From contig OZ017766.1 of assembly GCA_963969345.1 (NCBI GenBank), positions 2,170,001 to 2,234,000 on the forward strand: a stretch of DNA of 64,000 bases, written 5' to 3'. This DNA is from Turbatrix aceti. Lineage: Eukaryota; Nematoda; Chromadorea; Rhabditida; Panagrolaimidae. Positions within the stretch are counted from its first letter, which is position 1; every line of letters begins with the position of its first letter. This document shows, piece after piece, positions 9,477 to 21,356 of this stretch. A program made the position numbers and the translations under genes. The notes under the pieces are model-generated. The model was not told the origin of the DNA. It saw only the letters and a program-made list of their open reading frames with translations, and searched no databases.

Positions 9477-11239
9477 ATGACGGATTGGGCCCGACGGCGG
9501 CAAATCAAAATTGAATCTGATTTTTCGAGTGGGTTTTTTTAGTCTGCGCCGTGTTCTGACGACGGGTGTTGATTTCAGAAGGCTTGTTGAAGCCGTGCAA
9601 AAGAAAGTACTCGGACTTCGGGACGACGCCTACTGCGAAGCTGCCCCGTAGCGATTTTGCTGAAACCTTTCGTCGAACGGTGGCTGATTCTCTGAGGGTG
9701 AGTTCAATCGATTTCAGCGTTGTTTTTGTATTTGCATTTTTTTGCAGATTTGTGATCCTGTTTCGCTTGCCGCGTATAGCTCGCTGATTTTCAAAAGTAA
9801 CCCGCCGCCGGAGCAACGCTCTGATTCTTATCCCGAGGAAGGCAGGTACCTACGCTGCTTCTTCCAGAAAACACCTTCAAACACATCCAGCTCCTCTCAA
9901 CTCAACAACTCAATGGGTTCCATTGGCTCGACTTTGCGCCGTGAGCGGGACCGGCTCAGCGAGATGATCGACGAGCTTCGCCAGTACGCAGATGCAGTCA
10001 GACGCCCTCCCAAATTGGTCAATTACGATGACTCCACCGTAGTCGAAGTCGGCCAGGAAGCTGAGGAGTCTTTTGACGCATCGTGAGTTGAAATTGTAAC
10101 AGTTCTGGTGCTATCAATTTTTTTTTAGTTTTCTGGACAAGTACATCGTGAAGAAAGAGTCCCCGGAAAGAGCTTCTACGACAACGCCATCGACGCCTTC
10201 TCGCAGGCCGGAGGACAATGTGATCGTAATCGACGACATTTCCCCTAAGCGGTCGGCTGAATTGGAAGACGACTTGAATCGCGTCGAACAGCAGGAGCGG
10301 AGTGCGTATCGTGCAGCCGAACACCGCGAGAGAGTCGCCAAGCTCCAGGAAACGGCGTGGAAGATAGCGCAACGCAGACTCGACGAGGAGGTCAGAGCTG
10401 CCAAGCGGGATTTGCTGAGCCACAAGTTTACTGGACTGGTCCTGGATATACAGACGCAGGACAGCTTCCCCGGTGAGTTTTCTTCCTTTAACTGGGCTCA
10501 AAAGCTGTTTTTGCCTTCAGAAATCAGCGAGGAGGACGTTGAGCTGCTGAAAATCGCCTGGGACAAGAGCCAGCCCCATGACGAGGTCCTGGTCACGGTG
10601 GACGGCGTCAACATCCTCAGAAAAGACATTCTCACGCTTCGCAGCCTGGACTGGCTCAACGACGAGGTCATCAACTGCTACCTCGGCATGGTGGCCAGGC
10701 GATCCAGCTCCGAGCCGGATCTGCCCAAGGTCCACGCGTTTGCCACCTTCTTCTACACAACCCTCGAGAGCCGCGGCTTCACGGGTGTCAAGCGCTGGAC
10801 TCGGAAGATCGACGTCTTTGCCCACGATATCTGGATCGTCCCGGTGCATCTCGTACACCACTGGTGCATGGCCATCGTCGACGTCCAGAACAAGACCATT
10901 GAGTACTACGACTCGCTCGGCGGCACCAACAACGACGTCTTCCGGCTGCTTTTGTGAGTTTTTCGAGGATCGGTTGCGGCGGTCAGTGTCATCGTTTCCA
11001 GGTCGTACATGGCACAGGAATCGGTGGACAAGAAAAAGATGTCAATGTCCACGGAAAACTGGAAGTGCGTCCGGCGCCAGGACATCCCGTATCAGCAGAA
11101 CGGCTCGGACTGCGGCATGTTCTCCTGCAAGTTTGCAGAATACGCGAGCAGGCGAGCAGATATCGACTTCACGCAGCAGCACATGCCGTACTTCCGCAAG
11201 CGCATGGCCATCGAAATCCTGCGCAAGCAGCTTTTATAG
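9477..11239 (+). CDS. ulp-1: SUMO-specific protease (Ulp1/SENP1 family)
   Basis: Six exons: 9477-9528, 9579-9697, 9748-10082, 10129-10472, 10521-10953 and 11002-11239. All introns are 46-50 nt, and the model gives 506 aa. The C-terminal C48 peptidase domain (from about residue 280) begins with ILTLRSLDWLNDEVINCYL. The catalytic set is visible: His397 in HHWCMAIVD, Asp414 in YYDSLGG, and oxyanion Gln459 with nucleophile Cys465 in YQQNGSDCGMF. It should mature SUMO and remove it from substrates at the nuclear envelope or in the nucleus. The N-terminal half is Ser/Glu-rich and includes VIVIDD, which resembles a SUMO-interacting motif, and a charged coiled-coil stretch (about 190-250). The first exon (MTDWARRRQIK...) is inferred from splice fit and is the least certain part. 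Confidence 0.9.
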
Positions 11240-11401
11240 TATTCTCGGAATTCTGTTCGGCCCAGACGGAAACCCCTTTTTTGAACGCCGTGTAAACAAT
11301 TGTTTCATCTTGCACCTGACGTACTTGTTTTATACATATTATTAAAAGTACCGCACTTTGCGCTGAGGGAGGGTCGGGGCTTCAGGCACGCAGGAGCGGG
11401 A

Positions 11402-12542
11402 TCATGTCCCGACGACTTCGACGTCGCCGCATTCACCTCGGTCGTCAGCGGCTTCGTTCTTCAAACGGAAAATCCCAGATCCTTCAAACTTCTCTTCCCA
11501 GGCTTGGCCGCGTACGACGTGATGATGGTGTCGCTCGTTGTATTCCTCGACGAACTTCTGGATAGGTACCTGGGCATCGGCGGTGGCCTGCCAGAGAGAA
11601 GGGATGGGGACCTTGAGAATCTCGGGCAGCATCCAGGGCTTGAGCCAGCCGACGAGGGGTGTGTAGCCGGACACGTAAAAGCCCTGGTCCTTGTAGAACA
11701 GCAGACCGTCGACCTCGAAGTCAAAGCAGCTCGTGACGAGCGCAGCCATCTCCTGCTTGGAAGAACGGCACCTTGGAGCGACCACGAATCTCGGTGGGTT
11801 TCTGAGGCCCTTGCCGGTGACCGCGGCCTCCTCGACGACGGCGTTGACCACGGCGAAGCGCATGCTGGCTTCGACGTCCATGAAGGACATGCCCTGCGCG
11901 GCCAGGACGTCCAGCACGTAGTACGTGGTCTGGCTCTGGTGCTTGACGCTGATGCAGTCGATGATGGTCTGACCGCCGTGGGAGAGCGCACAGCCACCGG
12001 CGAGTCCGGTCGGCATCGCGGTGAGTCGCAATCCGATCTTGTTGTAAACCGTCGTGTTTCCCTGAAGCCATTGACTGGTTTAACCCAAAACAAAACAAGG
12101 AGCAGAAACAGACGTTTTCGGCGGCGAGGAGGCATCTTTTTCCGACGGGGCACACGACCATGGCCCAGGACTCGCCGAGCTCCTCGGGGATGTCGATGAG
12201 CCACTCGCTGAGCATGAGGCAGTCCTTGTACCGCTTGTTGAGTCTGAGCGTCCGCGCCGAGTTCTTGAAGACGTTGCTCTCGTCGGCCCGGGCGTAATCC
12301 ATAAACTCGTCCGCTTCGTCTACCAGATCGCGGCCGCGGTTGAACATGTCTCCGCGCTTGTTTTTCTGCCGCTGCAGAATCTCTTCGCGACGCGCCTTCT
12401 GCTTTTGCGCGATTTTGTCGACGTTCTTGTAGTCCTTGAAGCGAGGATGCTCCGAGTAGACCGCAGAATCGCTCAGAGAAGCGTCGTATGTCATTGCGGA
12501 GACAAGGTCATCGACCGTGGTTTCTGGTTGGGGGCCGGACAT
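11402..12542 (-). CDS. SNUPN: Snurportin-1, snRNP nuclear import adaptor
   Basis: Two exons, 12542-12114 and 12061-11402, with a 52-nt intron whose donor is the less common GTCTGT. The product is 362 aa, close to the human length. The N-terminus has the importin-beta-binding region ([10 protein letters not shown] followed by basic residues [18 protein letters not shown]). The m3G-cap-binding domain includes [37 protein letters not shown] and TTYYVLDVL. It continues with [20 protein letters not shown] and [11 protein letters not shown]. It binds trimethylguanosine-capped U snRNPs and carries them into the nucleus. It lies 157 bp downstream of NOL6 on the same strand, and its ATG has a ttttag acceptor three bases upstream, so the two may be co-transcribed. 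Confidence 0.93.
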
Positions 12543-12699
12543 GTTCTAAAACACGCGCGATGCAGAAAGCTTTCAAAATGAAAGAAGAAACGACTGGAAC
12601 GAATTCAACCACGTGGATCTCCGAAGCACCTCTTTTTAAACTCATTTATGTCAAATCAACAACCATTGTGTCTCAGCACGCGTTTTACGGTAATCGAAA

Positions 12700-15270
12700 T
12701 CACCGTTTTCGCTTCAAGACCACTTCCTTGACCAATCCGGCCCCCAGAATTTTGACATTTTCAACAAATTCGTCAAAGCTGGGCACCAGGAGACCTGCTT
12801 CGGCCCCCTCGACCAACTTGTGGCAGTTGGAAGCCTTGATGCCGAACTCCGCACGCTGCTCCACAAAACCCGGCCTAAAGTAGACGCCAATCTGCTCGCC
12901 GCCGTACCTGTTGACGAAGAACAGAGCAACGGAGTCGAACATGGCCTTCAGGTCACTGAGCAGCTGCTGCACCGGATCGAAATTGACGACCGGCAGAAGC
13001 TTGTCCTTGTTGTACTTGAGACTCTCGGCCACTTTCTTCGAGTGCATGTACGCCGCCGGCTTGTGCACCGCGACCCGGGAATGCAGTTTTATGACAGCGT
13101 CAAATCCGTCCATGGACTGGGAGAGCAGCGTCTGCAAAGTACGAATCTGTCTAACCACGCCCTATCCCAACAAAACTCACAGCCAGACTGATTCTGATCG
13201 CACCCGTATAGTGCTGCTCGAGGAGCTTGAGTGAGCTCTTCGCCACGGCGACGGTGCGTGCGAAAACGGCCAGCTCAGGGCAATTCTTGGTGAAGCGAAT
13301 GCCGGAGTCGTCGGCGCTCGAGTAGATGACCAGGGGTGGCAGGATGTGTCGAGTCGTCGTAAACGCATCCTTCAGCTGAGCACGCTTCTCGGCGTCTAGG
13401 CTGCCGTTGAAGTCGACGAACAACGGCGTCGAAGCGAAATCGTGGGTGGCAAGAAGCTGAACAACGCGCAGAAATCCGGTCGTCGGTTCGCTGGAACAAA
13501 ATGTGTACTGCACGCGCCAAAACCAGCAAAAACTCACAGCGGAGGTCTGTCGCCGACAGTTTCTGCCCGTAGGAAAGCGTGTGCCACGAGAAGCTCAACA
13601 GCGACGTCGTCAAAGTGCTCGAGCAGCAGGTGAGAGGCGAGAAACAGCTTCGTCAGCTGACACGTCGGCGAGAAGGCCGTGTAGCGTCTGCCGATGTTCG
13701 AGAGAGAAATGGAGATCTGCGGAACGCGTTCGATGCGGTGCTCGAGGGTCTTCCAGTCGCCTCCCGGGGGCACCAGCGTCTCCCGGCCGGTGTCGGCGAG
13801 TCTGCGCGCGAGAGCGATTTCCTTGGACTGTCCGATCTCGACGACGAACGCCACGTTCTGAATAGCCACGTAGAGCGCCTTCTCGGTGGGCACGGCAAAG
13901 AGTTTGAAGTCGTCCTTGAGACGGCCGGCGAGCTCGATGTAGAAAGCCACTTTGAACTTGTTCACGATCTGCGGGGTGTCCCCGAACTTTCCGCTGTGTT
14001 CGAGAGTCAGCATCACTGAAAATCAAAATTCGGCGTGAACCCGGAACTCAAAAAGAAAACCGACCAGGCAACGCTGCAGTGAAGTAGGGACAGGTGTGGA
14101 CGTTGAAGTCGTTTTCAAAGTCGTCGTCCTGTTCGCCCAGCACCGTTCGGGCGACGCCATCGCTCCCGACCTGGCTGGTCTTCCCATCGTCTGCGTACAG
14201 AAACTTCGAGACCGGAGGGTACAGCTCGGTGCCCCGGATGTAGGGTGAGGTGCACACGACAGAAGACACACCGAGCGGAAAGTCCTTGAGGCTCCGAAAC
14301 GCGTTTTCCAGCACCTCATAAGCAGACGCCAGGTGCGTGTACTCCGACTGCGGCGTGACGTGGATGTAGTGATTCAGCGTGCGAAGCCACATGGGCACTT
14401 TTTTGAAGTGCCTAAAAATGCGGACCGCTCATTTGAGAAATACAAACCAGAAACCCACTTTTGAAAGACGTAGTCGGCTATTGTGAAGAGCACGTTCCGC
14501 TTCTCCGGCTCAGGAGCATCGGGCTCGTACCACAGCACGCCCTCGCAGATGGCGTTGTCCATGAACTTGCGCATCTGAGATTTTTCGCCGTAGAACTTGC
14601 GAAAAGCCTTGGCCTCGGGAGCATTCGCTGGAGGACCCAGAGTCAGCGCCTTGGACCAATCCGGGGTCAGACAAGCTGCCAGCATGACGACTCGGTCGCG
14701 CGACGGCGATTCGTGGCCAGTGGCAAAGAAGGCGACTTCTGTCACTCGATCTGCCCATGCCGTCGTCAGAAGAGTCAGCATCCGGTCGACCGATGGGCCC
14801 ACGTCGGCCTTGGAATTCGGGCAGAAGAGCCGGATCGTGTAGTCGTAATCCATGATGTTTTTCTTGGGCTAAAAGTGGGTGTTCGTTCAAATAACCCAGT
14901 ACGGTATTTATGGTTTTATAAAACCCACCGACTCCGGAGCACCTTCGTCGTCAGAAAAACGCTGGTACTTGATCAGCTCAAAGCTACTCGTTTTTTTCAA
15001 GTCGCAAACATCAATTCCAGCTGGATTTCGCTTCTTCTTAACGGGTGCCGTTTTCTTTGTCGTCTTTTTGCCATTTTTGAGGGCAAATGCGCGCTTGATG
15101 AGCGGCGACAGCTCTGCTGCCAATGATTCAATGGTCTTGGCCCCCGATTTTGACTTTTGAGCAGTTGACTTCGGGGCTTTGTCTCCGACTGGCTTCGCGC
15201 TCTTCTTCTTGATCCCATGTTTGGAAGACTGCTTCGGAGCGATTTTCTTCTTCCTCTGGCTCAGCTTCAT
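12700..15270 (-). CDS. NOL6: NOL6/Nrap (Utp22) homologue with shortened N-terminus
   Basis: Six exons: 15270-14929, 14868-14459, 14411-14065, 14015-13538, 13490-13181 and 13131-12700 (introns 47-60 nt), giving 772 aa. NOL6 is a nucleolar component of the UTP-C/UTP22 module of the small-subunit processome. Family blocks from the middle to the end are clear: LGPPANAPEAKAFRKFYGEKS with FMDNAICEGVLWYE, DFPLGVSSVVCTSPYIRGTELYP, FLRVVQLLATHDFASTPLFV, and FDPVQQLLSDLKAMF...ALFFVNRYGGEQIGV. Known NOL6 proteins are about 1,100 aa. Here the two N-terminal nucleotidyltransferase-like domains are missing and replaced by about 115 Lys/Ser-rich residues (MKLSQRKKKIAPKQ...). The first splice (ES|PKKNIMDYDYTIRLF) is in frame, but the join to the Lys-rich exon needs RNA confirmation. 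Confidence 0.88.
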
Positions 15271-16073
15271 GACGAACCTATCACGAGTTCACAAGAATGA
15301 TCGCTACACAAATACGGATGTTCTGAAACAGAACGTTAATAATTACTGAAATATAAAAATTCGACCGAATGAGATACAAAAAAATGGGAAACAACGCAAA
15401 GGTACAAAATGGCGTAATATGGGACTTTGTTCTACTTTTGCGGTGAATTTTTTCAATTCTGCATTCTACCAGTTTTTTGAACTGCGGAATTATGTGCATA
15501 TTGCGCGCAACGATTGATTTTTGTCGTTGCGCGCCTTCGCAAAGGGTAAAAAAAACTCCCGGGAGATTTTGGGAGCATCTCTGAAGATTTTGTCCCGGGC
15601 GATTTCACCACCCTGACTCACACATTACTCGCTAAACTCCATATCGACTAATCAGTGGTTCATCTCATCGCAAACAAAATCCACGTAGTCACGGGTACTA
15701 GATACCAAAAACTACTTTAGATTTCAAATTTGTTTACAGCCGGATCGAATGCGATACAATCAAAGTTGTTCTTATCTATTTTTGCTGTTTTTCAAAGATA
15801 TACGTCGTCTGATATTTGAAATTCTCCAACAGATGATTCTTTTATCGTGTGGGACAACGGTTATCAGAAAGAACAGGACACAACATGATATTCCTTTTTT
15901 TCACGGTGAAGATGCACAGAAATGTCAAAAAAGAAAGAAGATCGATCACCCATACGATGTACAGTTACGCGCATTGGTAGTGGTATTGGATTTTAGGCAA
16001 AGAGCCGTGACGCCAGATTCTGGCCGCATCAACGAGACTGCTTCTCTGACGGATCAGATCAGCGTGCGCCCGG
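15271..16073. other. Intergenic with a possible hAT terminal remnant
   Basis: About 800 bp, AT-rich, between the NOL6 start and the MFSD14 stop. No exon for the missing NOL6 N-terminus is apparent. At 15604-15615 the sequence ttcaccaccctg resembles the right end of the MITE at 764-775 with one mismatch, and tcccgggag-type palindromes precede it. I find no matching left end. Confidence 0.45.
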
Positions 16074-17931
16074 TCAATCCTTGTCGTCGATGAGCAGAGC
16101 GGTGTCCGAGTGCGAAGACGACGAGCGCGGTGAGTGGCCCGAGATGCGGCTGGAAAGCAGCTTCTTGCTGCCCAGTGACATCGGCAGCGACAGGTTTACC
16201 AGAAGTGCGACTAGGACCATCAACGCTCCCACCAGAAAAGGAGGTCCTGGGATATAACTCTGAAAAAGACGACTGCAATTCGACAAAGGCCCAAAAGTTG
16301 CCTACGATATCGAAAACCGGCTTCGCGGGTTCCGTTTCGTTGCGGAATGGTCGGAGAATGTGGTCAAACGACTGTATCCTTATGTTCGGCGCGGGAAACT
16401 GTGGGCCTACGCCGATGTGGCCGGTGCCGTCGCCGTCCTGGGACAAATCCATGTTGAACATGTAGAAGATGAAGCCGAACAAAGCCGGTCCGAAGCCTAA
16501 AGAGCAAGACAGAGATCAAAATCTGTTTGCAAAGCCAACTCACCCTGGCAAAGTCCTCTGATGCCCGTTAGGACGCCCTGCACCGTGCCCTGGAGGTCTC
16601 GATCCGTCTGGAGACTGACGAACGCGCTGATCGACGGGTACGAGAGCTGAGACATCGCCGCCAGGACGCCGGCCGTCCACATCATCCACGTCTGCGTGCC
16701 GATACCGTACCATAGAAGCTGCAAGAACTGAAAGCCGAGGCCAATGGATATGGTGTGCTTGGGGCCGCAGGAGCGAGTGATCAGCAGCAGAACAAAGGTC
16801 TGCGCGATGACCGAGAGTATCCCGACCATGGCTATGTACGCTGCGACGGCTTCCGGTGAAAAGCCAACCACCTGCAACGCGTCAAATGAGAATTCGCGAA
16901 AACCAGGTCAAATAGCCTCTTCTGGGGACTCGAAAAGCAACTCACCAACTTGAGATACACAAAAAAGCACGAAAACTGTCCTGCTTCGGGCAAATATGAG
17001 AAAAAGACGACTTCTGCGAGTTTCATGACCGTTTTGTCCTCGGCGACGATTTTAAGCGTGAGGAACGGATCGGCAGATTGCCAGGTCATCTGGTCCTGAT
17101 TGGAGGCGCGGGCCTTCTGTGGTAACGACTCGCCGACGAAGAGCACGATGAAGAGGCAGTCGAGGAGGAAGACGACGCTCGCGAGCAGCACGACGGCCTC
17201 ATCCGAGTATTCGTTCGAGAGCCAAGCTCCGAGAGCCGGGCTCGAGATCAGCGAGGCGGCGAACGTCGCCGAGACCAGCCCGCATGCCGTGGGTCGGTCG
17301 TGCTTGTCCGTGATATCCGCCACGTACGCTAGCACCACGCTGAAAGTAACCGCGAAAAAGCCGCTGAGTGTGAAAAGCGTGAAATACCACCTGAAACGTT
17401 GCACGGACGATAAAAAAAAGTCGCAATGGCTAAAAACTCACCACGGACTGATTTTAAGAAACGGAATCGGCATGCACGTACAGAAGACTGTGAGCAACAA
17501 AAAGCGCTTCCTACCGTAGGCATCAGAGAGCGCACCGACTAATGGAGCACTGAGAAACGACAAGATACCCTGAAAAAACACGACTTTGGATAACAAACCG
17601 CACCTGTGACACGTCGCTGTAAAGTTGTGTCCCAGAAGCCACGAGAGCTTTCCAAGACAAAACAGGAACCAATGAGACAACGCACCTTGACACCGAGAAT
17701 GAGTCCATTCATGAGAAACTTGTTGGCGGGGAATGTTTCGGCGAGGACGTTGATCACTGGCACGGTCAGCAGACCCCAGGCAAAGTACTCGAGGAAAATT
17801 ACGACCAGGGCGTGAAAGAGGCTCGCATCCTGGGCTGACGCCGCCTTGGAGAGTGGAAAGTCGTCATCTGACTTGGCTACCCGTCTTCTGTCGAAAATGA
17901 TGGCAAATAGCGAGCGGCCGCGTTTCACCAT
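16074..17931 (-). CDS. MFSD14: MFSD14/HIAT1-type major facilitator transporter
   Basis: Six exons: 17931-17686, 17569-17442, 17390-16946, 16871-16544, 16496-16306 and 16259-16074, giving 507 aa. Twelve hydrophobic segments are expected. Family-diagnostic stretches are ALVVIFLEYFAWGLLTVPVI, FLSAPLVGALSDAYGRKRF (the MFS loop 2-3 motif), YLPEAGQFSCFFVYLKLV, GIRGLCQG|FGPALFGFIFYMF and IPGPPFLVGALMVL. The tail is Ser-rich with DTALLIDDKD, which contains an acidic dileucine-like signal. MFSD14 proteins reside in endoplasmic/Golgi or endosomal membranes, and their substrate is not settled. The start used is the first in-frame ATG (MVKRGRSLF). The frame stays open upstream to a ttttag acceptor near 18000, so an extra 5' exon is possible. 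Confidence 0.9.
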
Positions 17932-20115
17932 TGGAGTAGACGGCTCGTCGGCCTGCAAAAGCGACTCATTGTCTTCCAGCAGCGTGATTTTGGCCTAAAA
18001 CGAGGCAGCAAGTTGCTAACCATCGAATTCGGCTACAAATAACGGTAAAATAACGAACAAAACAAACGCGAACTTCCGAAAGTCAGGTTTTGGCAATTGG
18101 CGTTATTTTTTAAACATAAAACACAACGCGTAGGGAACAGTGCGTACGTAAACTCGGGTGACGGGGAACACGAGGGTCGGTGGTTTACAAATACGGGACA
18201 GAAATGGCGAAATAAAGTGGCACTGCAGAGGAATGTTTGTCCTGCGGATTGGGTTGTTCTGGTATGCAAAACAATGATTGCCTGGAAATGGCAGACGCGA
18301 AAAAGCTGCCAGAAAGGACGACAACTGAAAATTAACGTTGCGTTCTTGGATGCTCCCTTAGCCTGAATATTCTCCGGACAGGATTCCCTTTTCTTCCTGA
18401 CAAACACGCAGAAAAAGCACCTTCCAAAAAAACCGAGTCCATCGATTTCATCCGGTTTGCTTCGCCAGGATGAAAGACGCGGCGGGTCCTGTGACTGCTC
18501 CGCGCACCCGCAGCCCGCATCGACCGCTTCCCTCCTCTGTCGCGTCGCTCACTCTCACTTTTCGTCGTACCGCTGCGCTGCTGCCGGTGCGCGTGATGCA
18601 GCAGCGGAAGTTGTACGCAAACATCGCTCGTCTTGTCTCGAGAGATGCAGATAAAGATGAGATTGATCGCGAGCCCCTCCAAATTCGCATAAACGGTTTC
18701 GGTCAATCATCCTGGCTTCTGCGCGTCGTCCGTGACGCGTGCGTGTATAAACGAGAAATCCGCCGAAACAGAGCGATCTGCTGTTCCGCCCGCTTCGACC
18801 CGGCACACGCGGGAAAGAGACAAAAGAGGGTCGTCGCGGGGTGAATTTGTCGTGTTTTGTTTCAGTACATTATCCAGGACATGTCCTTTATCGATTTGCA
18901 ATAGCCGCGGATTAACAAGCTAAGGGATGTTTTGCAAGCAAAAGCCGAGAGCGCGTGCTTGCATCCCACGCACAATAAGTGTTCGTCGGTGTTTCGAACG
19001 GGCACCAATCGAAGGGCTGTCTTTTGTCCGTGGATGACGCATAAACTTTAATCGCAAGCCGATTCTGGAGACACAGAATTGCCCATTCAACCAGCCCAAG
19101 ACAGGTAAACACACGTGTGCTTACGGAAGCAGACGGGCGTGCAGACGGGACCGCGGGAAAAGCAAGAAACGACACCAACAGACAGTCCGGCGAGGCAAAC
19201 AAAACAAATCAGTGCACGGCGAAGGCGACTAATTAAATTAGGGCACCTGGCAACACCGGACAATCGGCCTAAGTGGAGCGAAAACACTTTGGAGAAAACA
19301 AACACGCGTCCTGGAGGGATGTCAGTCATTATAGCGTATATGACTCACATGCTGGCACGACAGCACTTTTTTCGATGGAAAATATGTTAGTGTAATTATT
19401 GATTGGAAAAAGGTGAAACAATACGAAAATCGGTCAATCCGCGCTCCCGACCGATCGCGGTAAAGAAAAAAGTTCACCCTCCAAGCGCTGTGGAAAGGGC
19501 GTGATGCAAAACAACCGTGACTGGACGCAAGCATCCGTGCTTGTAGATCTTATCACCCTCTGGTTTTGCAAGCTTGTATTTGTCAAAGGTTGCCTACGCG
19601 TAAATTGAAAAGTATAATTCCGCGACGCACGAAAGCAATCTTGCTTTTCAAAAATATTTGATGTGAGCTTGACTGCAGAAAAAAAGTTGGACAAATGTTT
19701 TTTATGCACCAAAAGTTGCCCAGGGCCTTAGAAGCACTCTCGTTGATGGAAGTTGATTTTTTCGTTATTCTCCATTCCAGCTTGAATACAATCACATGAA
19801 TAAATACGGGTGTGCCCGTTCTTCCGCCCTCAATGTGTTAACTCTGGGACCGCGTATCACAAAAGGCTCTAAAAAACCAAGAAACCCATTTGTGCAATGT
19901 TTCAGACCACGGTATAAAAATCGTGATTATGCATAAATCTTTGGAGTTTCTCTAGCCATGGGTACGGTAACAATCAAAATCAAAATTACGTCCAAAGATT
20001 TGTTGTTTCCTCCGATGTGTATTCAAATTTGACGGCAGATAGCGCGATGTGGGTTGAGTGCTACGCTCTCGGCATTGCTTGTCGCCGAGCTCCCGGGTGT
20101 TGACTCATATCTGAC
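17932..20115. other. Intergenic, 2.2 kb
   Basis: I find no gene here. Several open frames of 60-125 codons exist on both strands, but none has splice-compatible neighbours, family character or a signal peptide. This is the likely promoter space for the MFSD14 gene (minus) and the small membrane-protein gene (plus). Confidence 0.45.
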
Positions 20116-20827
20116 ATGGACGTGTTCCGCCTCGCTGACCCCAATTTCCTCAACGTGAGTTCGCTTTAATCGGGTGACCGTAAAGTGCTGGCCTTTGTAG
20201 CGCAATGTCTTCGGTTTCGTCCTCGAAGAGAACGCGACGTCGACTCTTTCGCCTACGGCCTTCACCGTGACCACCTCCACGATGATGCCCTTCATCACGA
20301 AGCAGATTATGAACACGATGAAATCGGTCACTTCAGGACCTCCCGTTTTCCTGGGGCTCGACGAGGGATCGTGGTTCCTCGTCCTGGCCATCGTGACCGC
20401 CATCATGGCTGCCGTGGTCGGCGTCTGTTTCCTGTGCTCGCTGTGCTTTGACACTGACATGTCGGAGACCGCCGTGCCGCCCGTCATCGTGGCCACCACG
20501 ATGAACGCCGGCTCCTCGCCCTCCGGCGCACACGATGCCCCACCTGTCACGGAAACGGTCGTCGAGCGAGAGCAGTTTGTCCTCGAGATGCCGCCTTCTC
20601 CGGCGGCCGCCCAGCAGCCCGGTCCTTCGACTCGGCCTTCGCACAGCCACCACAGCAAGCGCACTCATCCGCATGCCAGCAGCCGCAGGCTGCGACATGA
20701 GGAAGAGGAGCCCAAGCGCCGGGTGACCTTCGAAGGCGTCGACGAATCCCCGATGCACGAAAGCAACGACACAACGCCCGAGGACTTCCACCACATGCCC
20801 GGCGTCGGCCACGGCGATCGCGAGTGA
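20116..20827 (+). CDS. Uncharacterised single-pass membrane protein
   Basis: Exon 1 is 20116-20154 (MDVFRLADPNFLN), followed by a 46-nt intron and exon 2 20201-20827. The model gives 221 aa. After a Thr/Ser-rich stretch comes one transmembrane segment (FLVLAIVTAIMAAVVGVCFL, about residues 85-104), then CSLCFD and a hydrophilic tail rich in Ser, Pro and His. The tail includes a basic KRRVTFEGVDES motif near the C-terminus. No clear cleavable signal peptide is seen, so topology is uncertain. I do not recognise the family. The small intron and steady coding character support a real gene, but exon 1 rests only on splice fit. Confidence 0.65.
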
Positions 20828-21356
20828 GGCGATCACAATTGCGGTACTGATTTTCTAGGCTAAATAAACTCATTACGATTAAAGTTGTCGGATAACGGCT
20901 GCTTGTCGAAGCCAATGAGGTGTCGTTTTGCTGTAGAGAAAGATTATCTAGTGTGTGAAGATGGTGCAAACGATATCTTTTGTGCCACCTCGGATACGCG
21001 CATAATTCATGCTTAGGATGACACCTGCGCCTTTCAGCCAGGATTTTCGACGGACCGGACCCCCCTCATTTATTAGAACTGGCTTTTTGTTTAACGATCT
21101 TTTTGCGCCGTTTAATCACCTGTTCAGTTGTCAAAATTACAGACGTTCTGGATCGCAAAGATGTAATCGCACATTACGTTTTTTTTCTGTGCAACAGCAC
21201 GTCTACAGATGCGCAGAGAAACAGTACGGAGAGAGAGGCTAATGGCTGACTTCGCCGATCCACCTGTGAATGTCAGGATCCCCGAGTGATTGTATTCCAC
21301 GCTTCTGTCTATCGCCGCCGCGCAACGCCATTCTGGTCTTGTTTGTTTTGAGCATC
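20828..21356. other. Intergenic, no gene seen
   Basis: 529 bp between two plus-strand genes. A canonical aataaa-type signal (ggctaaataaactc, about 20859-20872) shortly follows the upstream stop. Nothing else stands out. Confidence 0.45.

Noticed and set aside
18470..18844. 124-codon plus-strand frame
   Set aside because: Arg/Ser-rich composition typical of GC-rich non-coding DNA, no domain, and an overlapping minus-strand frame of similar quality.
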